Notes under the pieces: generated by a model
Database searches by the model: none
Seen by the model: only the letters and a program-made list of their open reading frames with translations
What the model was told of the DNA's origin: nothing
Shown here: positions 28,098-37,574 of the stretch, one piece after another
How positions within the stretch are numbered: the stretch's first letter is position 1
Layout: every line of letters starts with the position of its first letter
Made by a program: the position numbers and the translations under genes
Origin: Listeria floridensis FSL S10-1187
Lineage (GTDB): Bacteria > Bacillota > Bacilli > Lactobacillales > Listeriaceae
DNA length: 64,000 nt
Direction of reading: 5' to 3'
NCBI RefSeq assembly: GCF_000525875.1
Contig: NZ_AODF01000014.1
Span: forward strand, 62,001 to 126,000

Positions 28098-28379
28098 ATG
28101 GAAAATGATAGACAAGCTGTTGTGGTTTGGCTGAATCATTTGAAGCAAGTCAGATCGCTGAAGCGGTTTGGCAATGTGCATTACGTTTCGCGCAAGTTAA
28201 AATATGCCGTGCTTTATTGCGATATGTGCGACATTGATGAGATTTCTGCGAAACTATCGCGTTTTAATTATGTAAAGCGCGTTGAACCTTCTTTTCGACC
28301 ATTTTTAAAAACAGAATATGAGTCGAAAAAAGAAATGATGTACGAACATAAAAATGAAGATGTTCAAATCAGTATTTAA
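28098..28379 (+). CDS. ylbG: YlbG family protein (DUF2129)
   Basis: A 93-residue cytoplasmic protein ([21 protein letters not shown] at the start, [16 protein letters not shown] in the second half) that matches the DUF2129 family, always found between ylbF and rsmD in Bacillales. AAAGGAG precedes the ATG. No biochemical function is known. Confidence 0.92.
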   Translation: MENDRQAVVVWLNHLKQVRSLKRFGNVHYVSRKLKYAVLYCDMCDIDEISAKLSRFNYVKRVEPSFRPFLKTEYESKKEMMYEHKNEDVQISI

Positions 28380-28442
28380 AAATGGGGGCAGTGCTGTTTT
28401 ATGCGGCGCTGCCTTCCGTTCATCTTGGGAGGAAAATAAATT

Positions 28443-29490
<1,048 letters not shown>

Positions 29491-29515
29491 AAAACAGGGA
29501 GTTGTCGAGGTAGAG

Positions 29516-30568
29516 ATGCAAAAGCAGAGACAGTGGAAAAAAATCATTGCGATTGTTCTATTAGTTTGTATCATTATTGGTTTTTTTATTCCGGTTCCTT
29601 ATTATATTACTAAACCGGGATCGGCTGATGAATTAAGTTCACTTGTCCGTGTGAAAGGACACGAAAGCGAAGCACAAGGCTCATTCAGCCTCGTTACGAT
29701 TGCTATGGCCAAAGCGAATATTTATACGTACGGATTGGCAAAATTTCTTCCTTATCATGAACTTGAAATGGAAAGCGATGTACGCTATGAAGATGAAAGC
29801 GATGAAGAGTATAATGTAAGACAGATGTATATGATGAACGAATCAAAAAATAATGCGATCCAAGTGGCCTACAAAGCGGCTGGACAAAAGGTGGAAGTGA
29901 AATATGACGGCATCTATGTAATGAGCGTGAAATCAAGTGTTCCGGCGGCGGAGTATTTGCACGCTGGGGACTTGATCACAGCGATTGATGAGAAAACGTT
30001 TCAATCGAGCAATGAGTTTATCGCCTACGTAAAAAGCAAGAAGCCTGGAGATATCGTCCGTGTAAACTATGTCCATGAGAAGAAAAAGCGTGAAGCAGAT
30101 ATTAAGCTGACGAAACTGGATAAAAAAGGGACGGCCGGGATCGGAATTACACTTGTTGATGATGAAAAGCTGACGGTGGAACCGAAAATTTCGATCGACT
30201 CTGAAAAAATCGGTGGCCCATCTGCTGGCTTGATGTTCAGCTTAGAAATTTATTCCCGCTTTTTAGAGACGGATTTGACAAATGGTGTCAAAATTGCTGG
30301 GACAGGCACAATTAGCGCAAGCGGTGAAGTTGGACGTATTGGTGGTATTGACCAAAAGGTAGTGGCTGCAGATAAAAGTGGGGCAAAAATCTTTTTTGCG
30401 CCAAATGATACGGTGACGGCTGAAATGAAGAAAGCAGATTCGAAAACGAAATCCAATTATGAAGAAGCGAAAGAAACTGCGAAAGCAATTGATACGAATA
30501 TGAAAATTGTACCGGTTAAAACGTTTCAGGAAGCAGTATCTTATTTAGAGAAGCTGAAAACAAAATAA
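29516..30568 (+). CDS. sepM: SepM-type PDZ/Lon-like membrane protease (YlbL)
   Basis: A 350-residue protein with an N-terminal membrane helix (about residues 8-27), a PDZ domain (about 120-200) and a C-terminal Lon-type Ser-Lys protease domain: the serine lies in GGPSAGLMFSLEIYSRF and the lysine in QKVVAADKSGAKIFFAP. Homologues process secreted peptides in streptococci and the division inhibitor YneA in B. subtilis. It stands in its standard place after coaD. Confidence 0.93.
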   Translation: MQKQRQWKKIIAIVLLVCIIIGFFIPVPYYITKPGSADELSSLVRVKGHESEAQGSFSLVTIAMAKANIYTYGLAKFLPYHELEMESDVRYEDESDEEYNVRQMYMMNESKNNAIQVAYKAAGQKVEVKYDGIYVMSVKSSVPAAEYLHAGDLITAIDEKTFQSSNEFIAYVKSKKPGDIVRVNYVHEKKKREADIKLTKLDKKGTAGIGITLVDDEKLTVEPKISIDSEKIGGPSAGLMFSLEIYSRFLETDLTNGVKIAGTGTISASGEVGRIGGIDQKVVAADKSGAKIFFAPNDTVTAEMKKADSKTKSNYEEAKETAKAIDTNMKIVPVKTFQEAVSYLEKLKTK

Positions 30569-30579
30569 CAGAGTAGAAA

Positions 30580-30622
30580 CGGTCATCTGCCACGCATATG
30601 AAAAGCGAGATGACCGCTTTTG
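30580..30622 (+). terminator. Possible terminator after sepM
   Basis: An 9-bp stem (cggtcatct 30580-30588 with agatgaccg 30608-30616) with a 19-base loop, then CTTTTGTTT. The loop is long and the T tract interrupted, so efficiency is uncertain. Confidence 0.45.
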
Positions 30623-30696
30623 TTTGCTTAGTGAGTAAGCGGAGCTGCGAAATGCGGGCGAGCGAGATGGTGCAGAAAACGATGAGAGGAAATCGG

Positions 30697-32109
30697 GTGA
30701 AGAAAATGGGTTTAAAAGTGCGAAATCAAATGCTTATCAGTGCCTTTTTTCCAAAATATAAGGAAGCGGTTGGACTTGATGAAGGAATTGCGGAAACTGA
30801 ACGGCGATTTCAAGAGTTAGAGTATCACCTGCCGGAACAGCGAAGTGCGAAAAAATGGGGGATTTTGACGAAGCGGAATGTTGCTGGAACTTTTAGTCGT
30901 GCAGCGGCGATTAAAAAACGGCCGCTATTAGAGGTAGACTGGCAGCCGCTGCTTTTTGCTGAACTCGGCTGGCTGAAAGATGAAACGGCAGCCGTTTCGG
31001 TGCTAGATTTTGGGGCTGTACCTGATGGAGTAACAGATGCAACTGGGGCGTTTGAACGGGCGATGGGAAATGGCGGCCGATCGGTCAGTATTCCTGAAGG
31101 CGAATTCTTAATTAGCGGCCTGCGGATACCATCCAACACAGAGCTGATTGGAGCAGGGACGGATAGGACATTTTTGAAGATGAAGGAGGATGCACCTAAA
31201 TTTCGCCAAGGGATACGCAATCGTAATTTGTTTCGCGGTAATAAACGAATTCGGCTTGAAGGGTTTACGCTTGATTGGGATGCAGATCGGTTTCCGAAGC
31301 CCGAGCGGAGTGCTAGCGGCGGGATTGCTTCAAGCGGGATTACACTTGCTAATGTCAAATTCGCGCTTGTACGTGATGTAAGAGTACTTCGGCCGGGTCT
31401 TCACGGTATTGATGTGACGAGTGCTTATTATAGTTATAAAGGGGACGGAACAACATCAAGACTTCGAAGCCGCTATGTCTGGATTGACCGTGTGGAAACG
31501 TCAGGTTTTGGTGATGATGGTATCACGACGCACCATAGTGATTTTATTTATATCTCGCATTGTTACGCGCATCATCCAAGCGGACGCGCTCATGCAGATG
31601 GGTTTTCTAATTCAAATGGGATAGAGGTAGATGATGGTTCGCGGCATGTTGTTTTGCACAATAACGCCACCGAAGAATGCTTCGGTGGCGTGGAAGTTAA
31701 AGCGCATCAAACGAGTTCTGCGGCTTATGACACGCAAATTATCGGTCATTATTCGAAAGCGGATAACCGCGCTTATAATTTTAGGCATATTGGGCATCAC
31801 CGCGAGGGGGACGAGTTTAGTGGAACGGCAATTGGAATTCGGGCGACGTTTCTAGTTGCTCTAAGCCCGAAGCCAACCCCACTTTATCAAAAAAGCGAAC
31901 CACGAGCCTTGGTTGTTTCTGCGTATCAAAAGGTCAGTATCTCCTATTTTGCGGTTAGTGATGATCTTCATAGTCAAGTCTTGGCAGTGCAATATCGAGC
32001 GAGTCATGTTGTGATAGCCCATATTTTTTATTTGGGGAAAAAGCCTCGTATTGTGCTTGGTAAAGAAACAGAAGATGTTAGGGTCTCAGAAATAAAGCAA
32101 TGGTCGTGA
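30697..32109 (+). CDS. Right-handed beta-helix (pectate lyase-superfamily-like) protein
   Basis: About 470 residues. From about residue 105 it follows the beta-helix protein pattern: VLDFGAVPDGVTDATGAFERA (as in PF12708-type proteins), IPEGEFLISGLRIPSNTELIGAG, then repeats with aligned Asn/Asp and His (SGFGDDGITTHHSDFIYIS, NSNGIEVDDGS). No signal peptide is visible, and residues 1-100 are not recognised. The start is uncertain: GTG at 30697 has GAGAGGA 6 bases upstream, whereas the frame opens at 30598 inside the sepM hairpin. Its 3' end overlaps convergent tmcAL by 24 bases. Substrate unknown; a polysaccharide lyase or hydrolase is possible. Confidence 0.75.
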   Translation: MKKMGLKVRNQMLISAFFPKYKEAVGLDEGIAETERRFQELEYHLPEQRSAKKWGILTKRNVAGTFSRAAAIKKRPLLEVDWQPLLFAELGWLKDETAAVSVLDFGAVPDGVTDATGAFERAMGNGGRSVSIPEGEFLISGLRIPSNTELIGAGTDRTFLKMKEDAPKFRQGIRNRNLFRGNKRIRLEGFTLDWDADRFPKPERSASGGIASSGITLANVKFALVRDVRVLRPGLHGIDVTSAYYSYKGDGTTSRLRSRYVWIDRVETSGFGDDGITTHHSDFIYISHCYAHHPSGRAHADGFSNSNGIEVDDGSRHVVLHNNATEECFGGVEVKAHQTSSAAYDTQIIGHYSKADNRAYNFRHIGHHREGDEFSGTAIGIRATFLVALSPKPTPLYQKSEPRALVVSAYQKVSISYFAVSDDLHSQVLAVQYRASHVVIAHIFYLGKKPRIVLGKETEDVRVSEIKQWS

Positions 32110-33243
32110 AGCAAATTCGCCGTCAAGATCGTTTTCAGCGTCGGCAAAAAGTCGATATAACCGTGAAGCTGCTACATCATATTGAATGAGCTTCGGGTCT
32201 GCTTTTGAAAGGGTTGAAACAAGCGGTAACTCGAGCTTTTTCTTAACAATGGAAAGATAAGCCTGTCCGCGTTTGTTTAAGCCGAGCAAACGGTGATAAG
32301 GCAGAGCAATATCTTCTTTTTTAAACTGGAGCAAAATTTGCATGGCTGTTCGGCGAATTCGTGAACTGCTGTAGCGTTTTGTTGTTGCCACTTTCAAAAA
32401 AGCGTCGGCATTATCTTTGTACGCAGCACGGATTAAACGATTTTCGATGCCTTCTGTCACGCTATTGATGGATTCTAGTGCGGAACCACTGTCACTTAAA
32501 AGGCGATAACGCAAATAAGGATAAATCGATTCAAATGAAAGAAGTTCAGCTGGATTATCAAGCAAGCTTTGATAGACGAAAGAAGGGACTAGTTTTTGAA
32601 CGGCAAAAAAATCATCGTTAAGTAGCAGTTTGCGAATTGCTGTTGCACTTGCGATATTGGATTGCTCTGCTTCTTTTGCATGATAGTCACTTGTGCGTTT
32701 CAGCGAGAAAAGTTCTAGCTCTGCTCCTAGTTTTTGATTAGCCAAGGCATAATGAAAGCCTAATATATTATTCGGTTTTGTTACGTCAAGAGAGCTGATT
32801 TCGGAGGCTAAAGCATCTGTGTATGCTCGGCCGTAACTATGTTCTTTGTTTTGCAGATTGTCTTGAAGACGCGTCTCAAATTCCGGCCGGCTTGCGAATT
32901 CAGCGGCGCGGATAAAGTCATCTGCATTCCCGTTTTCACTGCCAAAGCAAAGCGCAGAAACATGCAAATCTTTCAAAATCCGTACCGCTTCTGTAGCGAA
33001 GATGTCAGCTTGCTGCATGACGTAGCGGACTGGTAGCTCGATAACAAGGTCACAGCCGGCTTCGAGTGCCCACCTTGTGCGTAAGGCTTTGGAGACGATA
33101 GCGGGTTCGCCACGCTGTACAAATGAGCCGCTCATAACCGCGATGAGGATGTCGGCTTTTGTCACTTTCTTCGTTTGCTCAATGTGATAAAGATGCCCGT
33201 TATGAAACGGATTATATTCTACAATAATTCCAGCAGCTCGCAA
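32086..33243 (-). CDS. tmcAL: tRNA(Met) cytidine acetate ligase TmcAL (YlbM)
   Basis: A 385-residue enzyme that uses acetate and ATP to make N4-acetylcytidine at the wobble base of elongator tRNA-Met. The N-terminal nucleotidyltransferase motif IIVEYNPFHNGHLYH is intact. It sits between sepM and ylbN as in B. subtilis but on the opposite strand to both. The stop overlaps the end of the beta-helix gene, and no terminator is visible between them. Confidence 0.93.
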   Translation of the reverse strand: MRAAGIIVEYNPFHNGHLYHIEQTKKVTKADILIAVMSGSFVQRGEPAIVSKALRTRWALEAGCDLVIELPVRYVMQQADIFATEAVRILKDLHVSALCFGSENGNADDFIRAAEFASRPEFETRLQDNLQNKEHSYGRAYTDALASEISSLDVTKPNNILGFHYALANQKLGAELELFSLKRTSDYHAKEAEQSNIASATAIRKLLLNDDFFAVQKLVPSFVYQSLLDNPAELLSFESIYPYLRYRLLSDSGSALESINSVTEGIENRLIRAAYKDNADAFLKVATTKRYSSSRIRRTAMQILLQFKKEDIALPYHRLLGLNKRGQAYLSIVKKKLELPLVSTLSKADPKLIQYDVAASRLYRLFADAENDLDGEFASRPLLYF

Positions 33244-33323
33244 ATTGAATCACCTAACTTCTTTTTATTTTTATTTTAGCACATTATTACTTGGAAATCC
33301 TTTTAAGAAAGCGGAAAAGGGCA

Positions 33324-33352
33324 TTGACAAAAGCCTTTAGAAAAGCTATAAT
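33324..33352 (+). promoter_or_regulatory. Consensus promoter of ylbN-rpmF
   Basis: TTGACA (33324-33329) and TATAAT (33347-33352) with a 17-base spacer, a perfect housekeeping promoter 30 bases before ylbN, fitting a highly expressed ribosomal-protein transcript. Confidence 0.9.
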
Positions 33353-33381
33353 ATTTTTTGTTGCGCTTGGAGTGATGAATG

Positions 33382-33920
33382 ATGAAATGGTCATTAAGTC
33401 AATTAAAAAAATATCGTGACGAACCTTTTAAAATTGATGAATCAATTGATTTAACTGAGTTTTTAAAAGCAAATAATCAAGACGTACGAAATGCTTCGCC
33501 TGTCTCTGTAACAGGGAAACTCGAACTACAAGGCGATGAAGTGTTAGCACATTTAAAAAATAAGCGGTTTTTTTTGTTTTGCCATGTGCAAGAACGCTTG
33601 TTGATGTCACTTCGCCTTATGAAATTTTGACTACAGAAACTTTTGTGAAATCAGCGAGTCAAATCCAAGATGAATCCTTTCACTTAATTGAAAAGGATAC
33701 GGTTGATTTGGTACCGGTTCTAGAAGAGTTATTACTAGTCGAAATCCCAATGCAGGTTTTTAGTGAAGAAGCGCTTGATGAAGCAGAACTTCCAAAAGGC
33801 GAAGATTGGGAAGTAAAAACAGAAGATGAGCTTCTTGAGGAACAAGCCTCGGAAGCGCCGAAAGTGGATCCTCGTCTTGCAGGACTAGCAGACTTTTTTA
33901 ATGATAAAAAAGAAAACTAG
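33382..33920 (+). CDS. ylbN: YceD/DUF177 family protein (YlbN), two homopolymer frameshifts
   Basis: About 178 residues. Two runs break the frame: A6 at 33555-33560 and T8 at 33568-33575. Removing one base from each restores HLKISGFFVLPCARTLVDV, the family core with its LPCARTL motif. The start is the ATG at 33382 or the one just before it, behind TTGGAG. The acidic C-terminal region ends in DPRLAGLADFF, a conserved tail. The gene nearly always precedes rpmF; homologues affect 23S rRNA maturation in other bacteria. Confidence 0.9.
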
Positions 33921-33997
33921 TATCTGCCAAGCTGGAATATATTTGAGGGAAACCTTGAAAATTTGAGAGCTTTAAACTCTTAAGGAGGTGTAATGAA

Positions 33998-34171
33998 ATG
34001 GCAGTACCTTTTAGAAGAACTTCTAAAACCAAAAAACGCAAACGCCGCACGCATTTCAAATTACAAGTTCCAGGTATGAATGAATGCCCGAACTGTGGGG
34101 AAATGAAGCTTTCTCACCGTGTGTGTCCTGAATGCGGACATTACGATGGAAAAGATGTAGCGAACAGCTAA
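33998..34171 (+). CDS. rpmF: Ribosomal protein L32
   Basis: A 57-residue protein starting [19 protein letters not shown] with the zinc-ribbon cysteines CPNC and CPEC; the C+ (zinc-binding) form of L32. TAAGGAGGT precedes the ATG. It is too short to stand out as an ORF but is unmistakable. It follows ylbN and is closed by a strong terminator. Confidence 0.98.
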   Translation: MAVPFRRTSKTKKRKRRTHFKLQVPGMNECPNCGEMKLSHRVCPECGHYDGKDVANS

Positions 34172-34213
34172 TATCAGTTGTAAAAACAAGTGATACGTAC
34201 ACTTGTAAGTTAT

Positions 34214-34256
34214 AAAAGCACGACAAGATACCATGGATCTTGTCGTGCTTTTATTT
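34214..34256 (+). terminator. Terminator after rpmF
   Basis: A perfect 16-bp stem (34214-34229 with 34237-34252) around a 7-base loop, ending in T's. Confidence 0.95.
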
Positions 34257-34334
34257 ATTTTGCGAAGACATCTTTTCGCCTAAAATAAAATAGTGTAAAA
34301 TAGAAAGTAGACGGTTAAAAGGAACGGTGAAATA

Positions 34335-35217
34335 ATGAAACCACAAATCGGCGTTATCGGCGGCGGAGCGATCGGGCTGTTATTCGCAGCCAATCTTTCT
34401 GAGTATGCAGAAGTCACAGTTTTTGTGAGACGTGAAGAACAAAAACGAGAACTACAAAAATCCGGATTAACTTACCAAGGGAGAAACATCATGGTGAGTG
34501 CAGCACTAACTCGGGAAATAGATCGCCTTAATCAGCAAAGTATATTGTTTATCACAGTAAAGAGTTATCAATTGAAAGTTTTACAAGCTGAACTTGCAAA
34601 AGTGATGCCGGATATTCCGCTTCTTTTTTTGCAAAATGGGCTGGGGCATCTTAAGTTGCTTGAAACTCTTCCAAACAAAAATATTGCGATCGGTGTAACC
34701 AGTCACGGGGCGTATAAGAGCGGAGATGCTGAGGTGGAGCTTCGTGGATTCGGTCAAACTGTATTTGGTTTCTTACGAGGGGGATTCGATTTTGCCAAGC
34801 TCGAGCTTTTTTCGGGTCAAGATCATTTTCCGTTTATCTTTACAACCACTATTTTGCAAGCGGTTTACCAGAAACTGATCGTAAATGTAGCCATCAATCC
34901 GTTGACCGCGATTCTTGGAGTGAAAAATGGCGAGCTGCTCGAAAATTCATATTTTAAAAAAAATTATGCTTCATGTAACTGCTGAAGCCAATCAAGCACT
35001 AAATGTGGCTGATGCGGAGGAGCGTGTTTTAACTGTTTGCCGAAAAACTGCAGAAAATTTGTCTTCGATGGCGGTAGATATCAGCACGCATCGACCAACA
35101 GAAATTGATGCGATTCTTTTGCCTGTGATTGAAATGCTGGAAGAGGCAAAATTGAAAAATGACAGCTTAGTGATACTTTATGAGCTAGTGAAAGGAATGG
35201 AGAAAAGGAATGTTTGA
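34335..35217 (+). CDS. panE: 2-dehydropantoate 2-reductase-like protein (PanE family, frameshifted)
   Basis: About 293 residues after removal of one A from the A8 run at 34956-34963 (restores ENSYFKKIMLHVTAEANQAL). N-terminal Rossmann motif GVIGGGAIG for NADPH, and VYQKLIVNVAINPLTAI with the catalytic lysine of ketopantoate reductases. It would reduce ketopantoate to pantoate in pantothenate synthesis, complementing coaD in coenzyme A supply, though PanE-family paralogues with other substrates exist. It overlaps the following gene by 8 bases. Confidence 0.85.
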
Positions 35218-35603
35218 TTGGATTACTGAATTTGCAGCTTGGTTGCTTATTTTGCCAGCTGTACTTTTCTTCATTATATATATCTTTTTTGCAAGTTTTC
35301 CCAAAACGCGGAATCGGGCACCTAAATGGGCAGCAGACGGTTCTACATTCTTTTTGATCTTGGCAGTTCATGTATGGATGCTTCTACTGTTTGGTCATTC
35401 TTTTTTGCTGTATCTGCTGCTTGTGCTTTTTATTTTGGGTATCGTTATTATTATAGCCTATGCACGCCGTGACGGAGAATTATATGTTTCACGTGTATTT
35501 CGAACGTATTGGAGGCTTTGCTTTTTTTGTTTTTGGTTTAGTATACTCATTGCTTTATGTGATTGGTCTTGTACTTGCACTTATTTATCTGCTTTTAAAT
35601 TAA
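35210..35603 (+). CDS. DUF3397 family membrane protein (probable frameshift)
   Basis: About 130 residues with four or five membrane helices. As sequenced, the frame runs to 35674 through a terminator-like hairpin. Removing one T from the T7 run at 35522-35528 gives a hydrophobic last helix (FFVFGLVYSLLYVIGLVLA) and a stop at 35601-35603. I assign DUF3397 from the topology and from its position just before mraZ in Listeria and Bacillus; function unknown. Its start lies inside the panE-like gene. Confidence 0.7.
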
Positions 35604-35623
35604 TGAATGTGCTGTTTTGGGGC

Positions 35624-35672
35624 ATAAAGTGGGGAATGGTTTTACCAGCCACTTGCCCCCACTTTATTTTTT
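35624..35672 (+). terminator. Hairpin/terminator after the DUF3397 gene
   Basis: An 11-bp stem ataaagtgggg/ccccactttat (35624-35634 with 35657-35667) followed by TTTTTT. The long loop has its own small hairpin. The upstream arm repeats the TAAAGTGGGGA found in the MraZ box. Confidence 0.65.
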
Positions 35673-35703
35673 AATTTAATAGATGGCTTTATATCAATGT
35701 TCT

Positions 35704-35740
35704 AATCTCTTCTCTGGAAACAGGGATGAGATTTTTTTTT
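35704..35740 (+). terminator. Second terminator before mraZ
   Basis: Stem aatctc/gagatt (35704-35709 with 35728-35733), an inner ctct/aggg pairing, then a run of T's; it insulates the division cluster. Confidence 0.65.
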
Positions 35741-35758
35741 CGCTTTTCTTAGTTATGA

Positions 35759-35788
35759 GTGGAGTAAAGTGGGGAGATGTGGTAAAGT
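35759..35788 (+). promoter_or_regulatory. MraZ box: three GTGG repeats at 10-base spacing
   Basis: GTGGAGTAAA, GTGGGGAGAT and GTGGTAAAGT follow each other directly, ending 26 bases before mraZ. Repeats of this type, one per helical turn, are the binding site by which MraZ represses its own operon in E. coli and Mycoplasma. Confidence 0.8.
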
Positions 35789-35814
35789 GATATTTAGAAA
35801 GTGGGGGAAGTCTA

Positions 35815-36246
35815 ATGTTCATGGGCGAATATCAACATAACATTGATATAAAGGGCCGATTAATTGTGCCAGCTAAGTTCCGTGAACTCCTCGGGGAGCA
35901 GTTTGTGATTACACGTGGACTGGATAAATGCTTATTTGCTTATCCAAATTCCGAGTGGGACAAATTGGAGGGAAAACTGCAGACCCTTCCACTTACAAAA
36001 AAAGATGCCCGTTCCTTTACTCGATTCTTTTTTTCAGGGGCTTCTGAATGCGAGCTTGATAAGCAGGGACGGATTAATATTCCGCAAAACCTGCTAAGCT
36101 ATGCTGGACTTGAAAAGGAATCGGTAATTATCGGAGTTTCGAATCGGATTGAAATTTGGAGCAAGTTCGAATGGGAGGCTGCTTTTTCAGCAGCTGAAGA
36201 GTCCTTTGCGGATATTGCAGAAAATATGATCGGTTTCGATATTTAA
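35815..36246 (+). CDS. mraZ: Transcriptional regulator MraZ
   Basis: A 143-residue DNA-binding protein of the AbrB-like fold with two SpoVT/AbrB repeats, seen in [15 protein letters not shown] and [17 protein letters not shown], each carrying the conserved D-x3-GR. It begins [11 protein letters not shown] as in homologues. First gene of the division cluster, which it probably autoregulates via the GTGG repeats just upstream. Confidence 0.96.
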   Translation: MFMGEYQHNIDIKGRLIVPAKFRELLGEQFVITRGLDKCLFAYPNSEWDKLEGKLQTLPLTKKDARSFTRFFFSGASECELDKQGRINIPQNLLSYAGLEKESVIIGVSNRIEIWSKFEWEAAFSAAEESFADIAENMIGFDI

Positions 36247-36259
36247 GGAGGACGGCTGA

Positions 36260-37190
36260 ATGTTTCAACATGAAACGGTGTTGCTACACGAAACAGTAGA
36301 TATGCTTGAAGTGAAAAAAGATGGGGTTTATGTCGATTGTACGCTTGGCGGAGCGGGTCATACTGCTTATTTGCTGGGAAAAATTGGTCAAGATGGAAGG
36401 ATATTTGCCTTTGACCAAGATGAAACAGCGATTCAAAACGCTAAAAAAAAAATTGGATGATCCGCGAGTAACGTTAATTAAAGCCAACTTTCGTACGATT
36501 AAAACCGAGCTTCTAAAACATGGAATCACTAAAGTAGACGGGATTCTATATGATTTAGGGGTTTCATCGCCGCAATTAGATGTGCGGGAACGAGGCTTCA
36601 GCTACCATAATGATGCGGCACTTGATATGCGAATGGATCAATCGCAAGAACTTTCTGCGCGCACAGTTATCAACGAGTGGAGTTATGAACAGCTTGTTAA
36701 GATTTTTTTTCGTTATGGCGAGGAAAAGTTTTCTAAACAAGTGGCTCGCGAGATTGAGCGTAGACGTGAAAATGCGCCAATTGAAACAACTGGGGAACTT
36801 GTTGATATTATCAAGACTGCTATTCCTGCTGCTGCAAGGCGCAAAGGAGGGCATCCAGCAAAACGAGTTTTTCAAGCCATTCGAATTGCTGTAAATGATG
36901 AGCTTTCAGCGGTGGAGGATTCGTTGCAAGATGCGCTCACGCTACTAAAAAAAGGTGGTAGAATCAGCGTGATTACGTTTCATTCACTTGAAGACCGGAT
37001 TACGAAACAGCTTTTTCAAGAAGCAGCTAAAGGACCTGAGATTCCACGGGGGCTTCCGGTTCTTCCAGATGAGTTTCAGCCGGATTTTAAACTTGTAACA
37101 AGAAAGCCTATTCTTCCAAGTGAAGAAGAATTGACACATAATAATCGAGCACGCTCAGCAAAACTGCGTGTAATCGAGAAAATAAAATAA
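36260..37190 (+). CDS. rsmH: 16S rRNA (cytosine1402-N4)-methyltransferase RsmH (frameshifted)
   Basis: About 309 residues, SAM-dependent methylation of C1402 in the ribosomal P site. The SAM motif [13 protein letters not shown] and the C-terminal [14 protein letters not shown] are present. The frame is broken in the A10 run at 36443-36452; with nine A's the sequence [15 protein letters not shown] is continuous. Follows mraZ by 13 bases. Confidence 0.96.
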
Positions 37191-37207
37191 TGTAGGAGTT
37201 GAGATAT

Positions 37208-37574
37208 GTGAGTAATGTGGCCTACAAATCAAATTTGGAACCAAAGCGAGTACATAATGAAGAGATTGAAGAACAAAAACAACTGCTTGTCAAACGCAAG
37301 AAAATAACTACCGGGGAAAAAAATTATTATGGCCATTGCGGTAGTGGTTTTAGCAGTTGCGGCTTATCAAATCATTAGCGTGCAAACAAGTATTTATAGC
37401 ATCAATCAAAATATTGAAACGACTCAAGCGAAACTTTCAGATCAGGAAAAAAATAATGATGATTTGAAAGTACAAGTGAATGACTTGGGGCGTTATGAGC
37501 GCATTTTGCAAAAAGCAAAAGAAAAAGGCTTGAAACTAGACGGAGACAACGTGAAAGTAGTCGACGGTAAATGA
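37208..37574 (+). CDS. ftsL: Cell division protein FtsL (frameshifted)
   Basis: About 121 residues. Starts at GTG 37208 (TAGGAG upstream). One A too many in the A7 run at 37317-37323 breaks the frame; correction gives TTGEKIIMAIAVVVLAV, a single membrane helix, after a basic cytoplasmic segment and before a coiled coil with heptads (SIYSINQNIETTQAKLSDQE). Bitopic divisome protein that pairs with FtsB-type DivIC and DivIB. Overlaps pbpB by four bases. Confidence 0.9.

Noticed and set aside
28387-28413. GC-rich 8-bp hairpin between ylbG and rsmD
   Set aside because: No T tract and short; may be incidental.
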